A DNA stretch of 56,107 bases from Lachnocurva sp029100405 (lineage in GTDB: Bacteria > Bacillota > Clostridia > Lachnospirales > Lachnospiraceae). The notes below the pieces were generated by a model, which worked only from the letters and a program-made list of their open reading frames with translations, was not told the DNA's origin and did not search any database. The position numbers and the translations under genes were made by a program. Positions 33,471-43,100 of the stretch are shown one piece after another. Positions within the stretch are counted from its first letter, which is position 1; the number at the start of each line of letters is the position of its first letter. The stretch lies in contig JBJYZC010000017.1 of the NCBI GenBank assembly GCA_046263755.1, forward strand, positions 1 through 56,107, in the 5' to 3' direction.

Positions 33471-33544
33471 TAGCGAAGGGGAGACTTGAACTCTCGACAC
33501 CGCGGGTATGAACCGCGTGCTCTAGCCAGCTGAGCTACTTCGCC
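33471..33544 (-). tRNA. tRNA-Met (CAU), elongator type
   Basis: Cloverleaf: acceptor GGCGAAG/CTTCGCT with discriminator A, D-arm GCTCAGCTGGCTAGAGC, anticodon loop TTCATAC, T-loop TTCAAGT. The GGCG...CGCTA pattern and CGGTTCATACCCG stem match elongator tRNA-Met rather than initiator or tRNA-Ile2. The CCA is not encoded. Last gene of a four-tRNA operon. Confidence 0.93.
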
Positions 33545-33576
33545 ATATGTACTTTATGTCTTATAGACATAAAGAA

Positions 33577-33649
33577 TGGGACCTATAGGGCTCGAACCTA
33601 TGACCCTCTGCTTGTAAGGCAGATGCTCTCCCAGCTGAGCTAAGATCCC
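33577..33649 (-). tRNA. tRNA-Val (UAC)
   Basis: Acceptor GGGATCT/AGGTCCC, anticodon loop CTTACAA (UAC), T-loop TTCGAGC, discriminator A. Without encoded CCA. Confidence 0.93.
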
Positions 33650-33702
33650 ATTTTCATTTGGATTATGATATTTTCAAAATCCAATGCAGATTATTCTGCA
33701 AG

Positions 33703-33776
33703 TAGCGAAGGGGAGACTTGAACTCTCGACACCGCGGGTATGAACCGCGTGCTCTAGCCAGCTGAGCTACTTCGCC
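33703..33776 (-). tRNA. tRNA-Met (CAU), second identical copy
   Basis: The same 74 bases as the gene at 33471-33544, with anticodon loop TTCATAC. Duplicated together with a tRNA-Val. Confidence 0.93.
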
Positions 33777-33841
33777 AAACATTACATGCCTCTCGGCAAT
33801 GTAATATAATGAATGGATTCCATGAGGAATCTCATCCTTAG

Positions 33842-33914
33842 TGGAACCTATAGGGCTCGAACCTATGACCCTCTGCTTGTAAGGCAGATGCTCTCCCAGC
33901 TGAGCTAAGATTCC
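33842..33914 (-). tRNA. tRNA-Val (UAC), second copy
   Basis: Same body as the tRNA-Val at 33577. The acceptor differs by a compensated pair (GGAATCT/AGGTTCC), so it is a diverged but functional copy. First gene of the tRNA operon. Confidence 0.93.
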
Positions 33915-34233
33915 ATAAGCTGAAAATATTTCGAATCAACAGCTGAAATTTATAATACTAAAACCGCCGAGGCGTGTCAACTACTTTTTTAAAGTTTTTT
34001 GGCAAATCCTGCCATCTCTGATTCTGCCCTTGCCAGAATCTGCTGGAGTCTTCGCTTCTTTTATGCTATATTTTGGCTAGCCTGTCTGTCCATGGCAGGC
34101 TTTATTTTGGCTAGCCTGTCATCCCTAGCCTGTCCATGGCAGGCTTTCAATTTCAAGAGGCTTCCAATTTTAACAGGCTTCCAATTTCAAACCATTTGCG
34201 GCAGGAAAGTCAATCTCAAAGAGAGTTAATTCC
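33915..34233. other. Divergent intergenic region with CCTGTCCATGGCAGG repeats
   Basis: No gene. GCCTGTCCATGGCAGGCTTT occurs twice in full or in part between 34080 and 34150, interleaved with GGCTAGCCTGTC and with AGGCTTCCAATTT repeats to 34195. CCTG(TCCATGG)CAGG can fold as a small hairpin. Promoters for the tRNA operon (minus) and the transglutaminase gene (plus) must lie here, but I cannot assign them securely. Confidence 0.5.
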
Positions 34234-35388
34234 ATGAAAAGACATAAAAGACATCACAGTTTCAAATTACTTATCGTCATTCTGGCCCTGATCCTTCTGA
34301 TCCATGGTCATTATGGCTCTGTTTCCAATTTTTCCCGGCAGATCTATCTGATCCTGCCTCAGAATGTCCAGGCCCTGCTTCAGAAAACCGGCAGCAGCCT
34401 GTCCGAAAAGCTCCTGGTCGATCAGCAGACGAAGGAAACGGTCCAATCCCTTTCCTCTCTGGGCCAGGTCATGCTGGAGAAAAATGCCCGGCGGAATCAA
34501 GTTATGCAGACGGATTATGATCTCCTCTCCTATCTCTCAGGAAAAAGTCAGACCGTCGTGGAGTCTTCTGCCGGTGAGGCCGAGCTCACCATCTCCGGAG
34601 ATATCCTGTCCGTTACATCCGCCAGCCACTCCTCTGCCTCTGCAAAAAGATGTGAAATCCATTCCGTTTCGGAAGCAAATAATAATGGTTCGATCACCGT
34701 TGGCCAGGGAAGTAATCAGATAAAACTTACTTCGCCCGGCGTCATTTTAAACCAATATGTGATCTATCTGCCCGGTGACAGGGATCTTATCACAGTGCCG
34801 CCTGTCATCTTCACAGGCCAGGGCTATCAGTTCATGGACTTCTCCGCTGTCAATCAGGGAATTCCGTCTGATCCGGATGCCATGCGATCCGAGCATAAGG
34901 ATTATTTCCGGGAAGTTGGCAATGAGATCCTGTCTCAGGCCGGTGCCACGAACAGGTCTGCCACGGACAGGGTGCGAGCAATTCATGACTATATCTGTCA
35001 GAATTTCTCCTATGATGAGGACCTGGCAGCCTCACCCACCCAGGAAAATTTCATCGACGATGACAAAGCTTCCTGGGAGAGCCGGCGGGGGATCTGTGAG
35101 AATTACGCCCGCTGGACGGCTGATATTCTAAATGCCATGGGCATTACGTGCCTGCAGGTGAATGGCATTGGTGTCAACAGTTCCCAGGACAATACGCTCC
35201 ACCGGGTCAACCATGCCTGGAATCTGGTTCAAATCGATGGCATCTACTATCCCCTGGATGTCACCTGGGACTGCGGGAATCGCTACAGTGGCGGAACGAT
35301 CACCTCGGGAAAGATGCGGGATACCTATTTCCTGTCCCCCGAGGCGATCAACCAGGATCACGTCTTTATCAAAGAAGCCAATGAATAA
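34234..35388 (+). CDS. Exported transglutaminase-like (cysteine protease fold) protein
   Basis: 384 residues with an N-terminal signal anchor (FKLLIVILALILLIHG, about 10-25) after a basic start, so it acts outside the membrane. The C-terminal Transglut_core domain (about 240-375) contains the triad: Cys in RRGICENYARW, His in VNHAWN, Asp in PLDVTWD. Such bacterial proteins are usually cell-wall or peptidase-like enzymes of unknown substrate. AAAGAGAG precedes the ATG. It converges on carB with only 13 bases between stops. Confidence 0.85.
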   Translation: MKRHKRHHSFKLLIVILALILLIHGHYGSVSNFSRQIYLILPQNVQALLQKTGSSLSEKLLVDQQTKETVQSLSSLGQVMLEKNARRNQVMQTDYDLLSYLSGKSQTVVESSAGEAELTISGDILSVTSASHSSASAKRCEIHSVSEANNNGSITVGQGSNQIKLTSPGVILNQYVIYLPGDRDLITVPPVIFTGQGYQFMDFSAVNQGIPSDPDAMRSEHKDYFREVGNEILSQAGATNRSATDRVRAIHDYICQNFSYDEDLAASPTQENFIDDDKASWESRRGICENYARWTADILNAMGITCLQVNGIGVNSSQDNTLHRVNHAWNLVQIDGIYYPLDVTWDCGNRYSGGTITSGKMRDTYFLSPEAINQDHVFIKEANE

Positions 35389-35401
35389 GCCAATGAATAA
35401 A

Positions 35402-38400
35402 CTACTTTCCTCTCGTCTGTACCTTAGCAATATCGATCGTGCTTAAGGTTCTCTGATCAATGGCAGTTTCCAGGGCGCGGGCCAGAGCATTTGCTGTATC
35501 GATAGCGGTAATGCAGTAGACACCGGTCTCGATTGCGGTTCGGCGAATCTTGAAACCGTCACGGGTCTTGTCGCCGTGTCCCTGGGTCGGGATATCAATG
35601 ACAAGGTCGATCTTATGACCTAAGAGCAGATCCATCACGGTCGGCGATTCCTGATCCAGCTTGTTGACCCAGAGGGCATCGACCCCGTGCTCATTCAGAT
35701 AACGGGCCGTGGACCGGGTCGCATAGATGGTATAGCCAAGCTTCTTAAAGCGCTTTGCGACACCGACTGCTTCGGCTTTGTCCTGATCCTTGATGGTCAT
35801 GATCATCTTCTTATATTTCGGCAAACGTACCCCGGCTCCGAGGAAGGCCTTATATAGCGCTTCTTCGAAATTCCCGGAGATCCCCAGGCACTCGCCTGTG
35901 GACTTCATTTCCGGTCCCATGGCGATCTCTGCATCCCGCAGTTTCTCGAAAGAGAAGACCGGCATCTTGATTGCAAAATAGTCCGCTTCCGGCTGGAGCC
36001 CCGGCTCGTAGCCAAGATCCTGAATAGTCTTTCCCAGCATGACCTGAACGGCCAAATCGACGATCGGAATGCCGGTCACCTTACTGATGTAAGGTACGGT
36101 ACGGGAAGACCGCGGGTTGACCTCAATGACATAAACTTCTCCATCCATCACAATGAACTGGATATTGATCATGCCCTTGACATGAAGTGCCTGAGCCAGA
36201 AGCTCGGTATCCCTGGCGATCTTCTTTTTAATATCATCACCGATGGTCGGTGCCGGATAGACAGAGATCGAATCGCCGGAATGAATACCGGTCCGTTCGA
36301 TATGCTCCATAATACCGGGGATCAGGATATTCTTGCCGTCGCAAACCGCATCGACCTCAACTTCCTTTCCCTGCAGATATTTGTCGACCAGGATCGGATG
36401 ATCCTGAGCGATCCGGTTAATGATGCCGATGAATTCTTCGATCTCAGCGTCATTGAATGCGATCTGCATGCCCTGACCGCCCAGGACATAAGAAGGACGA
36501 ACCAGGACCGGATAGCCGACCCGGTTAGCGACTTCTTTTGCTTCCTCTGCCGTATAGACGGTTCCGCCGGAAGCTCTGGGAATGCCGGTCTTCTGCAGGA
36601 TCTCATCGAAGAGTTCCCGGTCTTCCGCCGCATCGACATCCTCTGCCTTGGTCCCGAGGATGGGCACACCCATCTTCAAGAGATCCTGGGTCAGCTTGAT
36701 GGCAGTCTGTCCGCCAAACTGGACAACCGCCGCATCCGGCTTCTCGAAATCGACAACATTCTGCACATCTTCTGCCGTCAGGGGTTCGAAGTAAAGCTTA
36801 TCCGCAATATCAAAGTCGGTCGAAACCGTCTCCGGATTATTATTGATAATAATGGTCTCATAACCTCTCCGGGCGAAGGCCCAGGTGGCGTGTACGCTGC
36901 AGAAATCGAACTCGATGCCCTGGCCGATCCGGATGGGACCGGATCCTAAAACCAGGATCTTCTTTTTGTCATTGGTCTCAATGGCTTCGTTTTCCGAGCC
37001 GAAGACGGAATAATAATAAGGCGTTGTGGCCTCAAACTCAGCTGCACAGGTATCGACCATCTTGAAGCCGGCCAGAATGCCCCACTTCTTTCTCAGGTCA
37101 TGGATCTCCTCTTCGCTTCTGCCGGAAAGTTCTCCGATGACCTTGTCCGGGAATTCCATCCGTTTGGCCTCTGAAAGGAGCTCCTCTGTCATAGGCTCGG
37201 ATCCCAGGCGATACTCCATGCCGACCAGGATATCGATCTTATCAATAAACCAGAGGTCGATCTTGGTCAGGGCATGAATATGTTCCTTGGGAACATGGCG
37301 GCGCAGAGCTTCTGCGATGACCCAGATCCTCCGGTCATCGACGACACGAAGCTGGTCCTCCAGCTGATCCATGGAAAGCTTGGTGAAATCATAGCTTCGA
37401 AGGCTGTCCACATGCTGCTCCAGAGACCGGATGGCCTTCATCAGGGCACCTTCGAAATTATTGGAGATACTCATGACTTCGCCGGTTGCCTTCATCTGAG
37501 TGGTCAATGTCCTCTTCGCCGTGATGAATTTATCAAAAGGCAGACGGGGGATCTTCACCACACAGTAGTCCAGCATGGGTTCAAAGCTGGCATAGGTCTT
37601 ACCCGTGATGGCATTGGGGATCTCATCCAGCGTGTAGCCCAGGGCGATCTTGGCGGAAACCTTGGCGATGGGATAACCGGTCGCCTTGGATGCCAGAGCA
37701 GAGGAACGAGAAACTCTTGGATTGACTTCGATGACGCAGTATTCGAAAGAATCCGGATTCAAGGCATATTGCACATTGCAGCCACCGGTGATACCAAGTT
37801 CTGTAATGATCCGAAGGGCCGAGGACCGAAGCATCTGGTACTCCTTGTCGCCCAGGGTCTGGGAGGGAGCCACAACGATCGAATCACCGGTGTGAACGCC
37901 GACAGGGTCTATATTTTCCATGTTGCAGACGGTGATACAGTTGCCCCTGGAATCCCGCATGACTTCATACTCGATTTCCTTCCAGCCGGCGATAGAGCGC
38001 TCTACCAGAACTTCATGGACACGGGACAAACGAAGACCATTCTCTAAGATGGTGCGAAGCTCGGTCTCGTTGTGAGCGATGCCTCCGCCCGAACCGCCCA
38101 GGGTATAGGCCGGACGGAGAACGACCGGATAGCCGATGGTATTGGTGAAGCGAACGCCGTCTTCGATATTATGAACGACCTTGGAGGGAGCGACAGGCTC
38201 ACCCAGCTTCTCCATGGTGTCCTTAAAGGCCTGACGGTCTTCCGCCCGGAAGATCGTGTCGCGGCTGGTTCCGATCAGGCGGACGCCCTGCTCTTTTAAG
38301 AAGCCGTTGTCCGAAAGTTCCATGCCGAGGTTCAGCCCGGCCTGGCCGCCCAGGGTCGGAAGCACGGAATCGGGCTTTTCTTTCCGAATGATCTCTTCCA

Positions 38401-38620
38401 GAGTTTCCACGGTCAGAGGCTCGATATAAACCTCGTCTGCGATCTGCTTATCCGTCATGATGGTCGCCGGGTTGGAATTGACCAGGCAGACCTCAACGCC
38501 CTCTTCGTGGAGGGAACGGCAGGCCTGGGTGCCTGCGTAGTCGAATTCCGCCGCCTGACCGATGACGATGGGGCCGGATCCGATGACAAGGACTTTCTTG
38601 ATACTGTTATCTCTAGGCAT
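35402..38620 (-). CDS. carB: Carbamoyl-phosphate synthase large subunit
   Basis: 1,072 residues, normal full length. Two homologous halves each carry a pre-ATP-grasp start (KKVLVIGSGPIVIGQAAEFD and KKILVLGSGPIRIGQGIEFD) and an ATP-grasp domain. A C-terminal MGS-like allosteric domain (about 935-1070) is where UMP, ornithine or IMP act in relatives. It makes carbamoyl phosphate from bicarbonate, ATP and ammonia delivered by CarA. It overlaps carA by eight bases, with GGAG six bases before ATG. Confidence 0.97.
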   Translation of the reverse strand: MPRDNSIKKVLVIGSGPIVIGQAAEFDYAGTQACRSLHEEGVEVCLVNSNPATIMTDKQIADEVYIEPLTVETLEEIIRKEKPDSVLPTLGGQAGLNLGMELSDNGFLKEQGVRLIGTSRDTIFRAEDRQAFKDTMEKLGEPVAPSKVVHNIEDGVRFTNTIGYPVVLRPAYTLGGSGGGIAHNETELRTILENGLRLSRVHEVLVERSIAGWKEIEYEVMRDSRGNCITVCNMENIDPVGVHTGDSIVVAPSQTLGDKEYQMLRSSALRIITELGITGGCNVQYALNPDSFEYCVIEVNPRVSRSSALASKATGYPIAKVSAKIALGYTLDEIPNAITGKTYASFEPMLDYCVVKIPRLPFDKFITAKRTLTTQMKATGEVMSISNNFEGALMKAIRSLEQHVDSLRSYDFTKLSMDQLEDQLRVVDDRRIWVIAEALRRHVPKEHIHALTKIDLWFIDKIDILVGMEYRLGSEPMTEELLSEAKRMEFPDKVIGELSGRSEEEIHDLRKKWGILAGFKMVDTCAAEFEATTPYYYSVFGSENEAIETNDKKKILVLGSGPIRIGQGIEFDFCSVHATWAFARRGYETIIINNNPETVSTDFDIADKLYFEPLTAEDVQNVVDFEKPDAAVVQFGGQTAIKLTQDLLKMGVPILGTKAEDVDAAEDRELFDEILQKTGIPRASGGTVYTAEEAKEVANRVGYPVLVRPSYVLGGQGMQIAFNDAEIEEFIGIINRIAQDHPILVDKYLQGKEVEVDAVCDGKNILIPGIMEHIERTGIHSGDSISVYPAPTIGDDIKKKIARDTELLAQALHVKGMINIQFIVMDGEVYVIEVNPRSSRTVPYISKVTGIPIVDLAVQVMLGKTIQDLGYEPGLQPEADYFAIKMPVFSFEKLRDAEIAMGPEMKSTGECLGISGNFEEALYKAFLGAGVRLPKYKKMIMTIKDQDKAEAVGVAKRFKKLGYTIYATRSTARYLNEHGVDALWVNKLDQESPTVMDLLLGHKIDLVIDIPTQGHGDKTRDGFKIRRTAIETGVYCITAIDTANALARALETAIDQRTLSTIDIAKVQTRGK

Positions 38621-39782
38621 TCTTTTCTCCTCTCATCATCTTAATAAAGCGGTCGAAAAGGAAGCCGCTGTCCTGAGGTCCCGGGCAGGCTTCCGGATGG
38701 AACTGAACGGTATAGACCGGTTTCTTTTGATACCGTAATCCTTCATTGGTGCCGTCATTGACATTGCTGAAAGCAGGCAGTGCAATTTCCGGATCAATCG
38801 TCTTCGGATCGACGGCATAGCCGTGGTTCTGGGAAGAAATATAGACCCTGCCGGTCTCTTCATCTCTGACCGGATGGTTGCCTCCCCGGTGGCCGTACTT
38901 CATCTTATAGGTGTCGCCGCCGGTTGCAAGTGCCATGAGCTGATGGCCCAGGCAGATGGCAAAAATCGGGAGACCGCTGTCATAGAGTTTCTTCACGTTG
39001 GCAATGATATCGGTGCAGGTCTTGGGATCTCCGGGGCCGTTCGATAACATGATGCCGTCCGGTTTGGAAGCTATAATCTCTTCTGCCGACGTATGGGCCG
39101 GATAAACGGTCACCTGACAGCCGCGGGAGATCAGCTCTCTTGCAATATTTCTCTTGGCGCCGAAATCCATCAGGGCAACCGATAAGCCTTTGCCCGGCCG
39201 ATAGGGTTCGCCCTCTCTTCCTTCATAGCCCAGGATCTCGCTCTGATAACCACCGAGATGAAGGTAAGGCGACTGAAGGACAGGTTCGCTTGGTTTATAT
39301 TTCTCCGTGCAGGTGACACGACTGACAACGTCGCCGACTTCATAGGCTCGAAGCTTAGGAAGGACTTCCTCGAGCTTATAGTCTGCATTGGTTGTGATCA
39401 TGCCGTTCATGGTGCCCTTTTCCCGAAGGATCTTGGTCAGGGCCCGGGTGTCGATGCCGGCGATGCCAGGGATATCCTGCTTTACGAGGAAGTCTTCCAG
39501 ACTGCCCCGGCAGCGAAAATTGGAAGGAATCCGCGAAAGCTCCCGGACGATGTAACCGTCGACCCAGGATCTCTCCGACTCATAATCGTCCGTCACTCCA
39601 TAATTTCCAATCAGGGGATAGGTCATGGTGACCGCCTGACCGGCATAGGACGGATCGGTCAGGACCTCCAGATAACCGGTCATGGAGGTGTTGAAGACGA
39701 TCTCGCTGATCACTTCCCGGGTCGAGCCTATGCTTTTCCCGGTGAAGACCGTCCCGTCTTCCAGAATCAGAAATGCTTTCAT
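38613..39782 (-). CDS. carA: Carbamoyl-phosphate synthase small (glutaminase) subunit
   Basis: 389 residues. The CarA N-terminal domain (FLILEDGTVFTGKSIGST) is followed by a class I glutamine amidotransferase. Its nucleophile is the Cys of FAICLGHQLMALATGG, and the His/Glu pair is in QFHPEACPGPQD. It hydrolyses glutamine and tunnels ammonia to CarB. First gene of carAB; AAAGGAAAG precedes the ATG. As the only pyr/arg gene here, it may supply both arginine and pyrimidine pathways. Confidence 0.97.
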   Translation of the reverse strand: MKAFLILEDGTVFTGKSIGSTREVISEIVFNTSMTGYLEVLTDPSYAGQAVTMTYPLIGNYGVTDDYESERSWVDGYIVRELSRIPSNFRCRGSLEDFLVKQDIPGIAGIDTRALTKILREKGTMNGMITTNADYKLEEVLPKLRAYEVGDVVSRVTCTEKYKPSEPVLQSPYLHLGGYQSEILGYEGREGEPYRPGKGLSVALMDFGAKRNIARELISRGCQVTVYPAHTSAEEIIASKPDGIMLSNGPGDPKTCTDIIANVKKLYDSGLPIFAICLGHQLMALATGGDTYKMKYGHRGGNHPVRDEETGRVYISSQNHGYAVDPKTIDPEIALPAFSNVNDGTNEGLRYQKKPVYTVQFHPEACPGPQDSGFLFDRFIKMMRGEKNA

Positions 39783-39935
39783 GGACGCTTTCCTTTCTTT
39801 TTGTGCATGTCTTTTTGTGCTTGGATGCCTGTATGCTTATTTGCCTGCTTCTGTACTTGATTGCTTATCTGGTTGCTATAAAGTGATTGCTTGGCTGCAA
39901 TAAAGTCATTGCCTGGCGTATGTATATTTATACGC

Positions 39936-39978
39936 ATTATAGAACATATTGCTGAATTATGGAATTAATATTCATAAT
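39936..39978 (-). promoter_or_regulatory. carA promoter -10 with overlapping ArgR-box-like dyad
   Basis: On the minus strand TATAAT lies at 39941-39936. Just upstream, 39956-39978 forms an AT-rich dyad ATTATGGA...TTCATAAT, close to the ArgR half-site form TGAAT/ATTCA, covering the expected -35 region. No PyrR-type anti-antiterminator was seen in the carA leader. Regulation by arginine is therefore an inference. Confidence 0.4.
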
Positions 39979-40114
39979 TTTATTTTGTTCACAAAAAAAT
40001 GCAATCAGAATCTTGTCTTTATAGACAGGACATGCTAATATAGAAGCCTATTCTTTTTAATATGCCCTTACTTTAATCAAAAAAGAACCTAAACTTATAA
40101 AATAATATCATAAG

Positions 40115-40141
40115 ATCCCCGCCGAGTAAACCGGCGGGGAT
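40115..40141 (-). terminator. Terminator-like hairpin after purL
   Basis: ATCCCCGCCG / CGGCGGGGAT ten-base stem with a seven-base loop, about 20 bases past the purL stop. The minus-strand 3' flank is only moderately T-rich. Confidence 0.65.
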
Positions 40142-40162
40142 GTTTCTTTTTCTATACCCTTA

Positions 40163-43100
40163 TTATTTGAAGTACTCTACTCCGCTCTCGAAGATCTTCA
40201 GATCCTGATCGCCGTAGATATTGATGGCAACATGGTCGCCGCGGCGCTCGCTGTGGCACATCTTACCAAGGATCCGGCCGTCCGGACTTGTGATGCCTTC
40301 GATCGCGCGATAGGATCCGTTGATATTCCACTCTTCATCCATGGAGACGTTGCCGTCGGGATCGCAGTACTGGAGAGCAACCTGTCCGTTCTTGAACAAC
40401 TTGTCCAGCCACTCTTCATTGGCAACGAAACGGCCTTCGCCATGGCTGGCGGGATTCACATAGACGCCGCCGAGCTTGGCCTGCATCAGCCAGGGGCTCT
40501 TGTTCGAAACCACTCTTAAGTAAGCTTCCTTGGAGATATGTCTGCCGATCGTATTATAGGTCAGGGTCGGAGAATCCGCCTTCTGGGTATGGATCTCGCC
40601 GTAAGGCACTAATCCGAGCTTGATCAGGGCCTGAAAACCGTTACAGATTCCAAGTGCCAGGCCGTCCCTCTCATCCAGGAGTTTTTGGATCTCTTCCTTG
40701 ATCTTCTCATTCCGGAAAGCCGTTGCAAAGAATTTTGCGGATCCCTCCGGCTCGTCGCCGCCCGAGAAACCGCCCGGGAAGAAGACGATCTGGGATTCGC
40801 GGATTGCTTTGGCGAAGGCATCGACAGACTCGACGATGTCCTCGGCATTGCGGTTTCTGAAGACGATCGAGTGGGCCTCTGCTCCGGCCCGGTCGAAAGC
40901 AGCTTCGCAATCGTACTCGGTATTGGTTCCCGGGAAGACCGGAATGAAGACTTTCGGCTTTGCAACCTTATGCTTACAAATATAAACCTTACCAATGTTT
41001 TCCTGATTGGAATCCGGGCATGCCGCATTCCTTCTCACATCATACAAAGGCGAATCGACAGCTTCTTTTCCATCGACTGCGATGGTCGGGAAGACTTTCT
41101 CCAGGGGCTTCTTCCAGGAAGATACTGCCTCTGCCAAAGAGATCTTGACCGATCCGTAGCTGAAGGTTCCATCGTCTGTGACCTCTCCGACATGGGAGAC
41201 CACCACTCCATCCGGCAGGATTTCCAGGGCATCTTCATGGCCCGGTGCAAGTTCTGCCACGATCTCTCCGATGTAAGGGCGGAAAAGCATCTCTTTCGGA
41301 AGGTCTGCATTTAATGTAAAGCCCATGCCATTACCGAAAGCCATCTTGGACAGGGACTCTGCCAGACCGTAACCCTCCACAACATAGGCCGATACGATAA
41401 TGCCCTTCTGAATCAGTTCATGAATCTTATCATAAGTTTTCATGGCCTGGTCGAAATCCGGCTGGTCGTACTCATCATGAGCCAGACGGAAGAGAACGAT
41501 CCTGTCACCTGCCGCCTTGAATTCCGGAGTGATAATATCATGTTCATCTGCAACATCAACAGCGAAGGAAACCAAAGTCGGAGGAACATCAATATCATTG
41601 AAGCTTCCGGACATGGAGTCCTTGCCTCCGATGGAAGCCAGACCCAGCCGGATCTGTGCCCGGTAAGCGCCGAGGAGGGCTAAGAAAGGCTGGCTCCAGC
41701 GCTTGGGGTCCTCGGACATCCTGCGGAAGAATTCCTGGAAGGTAAAGTGGACTTTCTTGTAATCACCACCGGCTGCCACGATCTTCGACAGAGAAGAAAG
41801 GACTGCAAACTGGGCGCCGTGGTAAGGGCTCCAGCTGGTGAGATAGGGATCATAGCCATAGGCCATCATGGTGACGGCATCACACTTGTGCTCTCCGACC
41901 GGGAGTTTTGCCACCATGGACTGGGTCTCCGTCAGCTGGTACTTACCGCCATAAGGCATGTAGACAGAACCGGCTCCGATGGAACCGTCAAACATCTCGA
42001 CCAGGCCCTTTTGAGATGCGACATTGAGATTGGAAAGCGTTGAAAGCCAGGCGGCCTTGATATCATCGGCATCCAAAGCATCTCTTACGGCTTCGATGGT
42101 CTCGGTCTCAAAGAAATTGTCCTCGACGCGCGGCATCTCGGCTTCGACCTTGGTCTCCTGGTGAGCGCCGTTGGTATCGATGAAGGCGCGGGACATATTG
42201 ACGATCTCTTTTCCTCTCCAGGTCAGGATCATCCGGGGCACTTCTGTTACGACTGCAACTTCGACTGCTTCCAGATTCTCTTCTGCTGCATAGGCTAAGA
42301 ATCGGTCTACATTTTCCGGAGCGACAACAACAGCCATCCGCTCCTGGGATTCGGAGATGGCAAGCTCGGTGCCGTCCAGGCCGGCGTATTTCTTTGGTAC
42401 CTTATCGAGGTTGATCCGAAGACCGGGAGCCAGCTCGCCGATGGCAACAGAGACACCGCCGGCGCCGAAATCGTTACATTTCTTGATGATATAGGAAACT
42501 TCCTCGCGGCGGAAAAGCCTTTGGATCTTACGCTCGGTCGGAGGATTGCCCTTCTGGACCTCAGCGCCGCATTCTGCGGTTGACTGGGTGTTGTGGGCCT
42601 TGGAAGAACCGGTTGCGCCGCCGATTCCGTCACGGCCGGTCCGGCCGCCGAGCAGGATGATGCGGTCGCCGGGATCGGAATTCAATCGCTGAACGGCTCT
42701 CCGGGGTGCGGCGCCCATGACAGCGCCAAGTTCCATCCGCTTTGCGACATAGTTCGGATGATAGATCTCATGAACATAGCCGGTGGCCAGACCGATCTGG
42801 TTTCCATAGGAAGAATAACCGTGAGCGGCCTCACGGACCAGTTTCTTCTGAGGGAGTTTTCCTTCCAGGGTGTCCTTCACGGAGCCGGTCGGATCGGCTG
42901 CGCCGGAGATCCGCATGGCCTGGTAGACATAGGTACGGCCGGACAGAGGATCCCGGATCGCGCCGCCCAGACAGGTGGCTGCACCACCAAAGGGCTCGAT
43001 TTCGGTCGGATGATTATGGGTCTCATTTTTGAAATTGACCAGCCATTCTTCTTCTTTGCCGTCCACTTTGACCGGGACTACAATAGAGCAGGCATTGATC

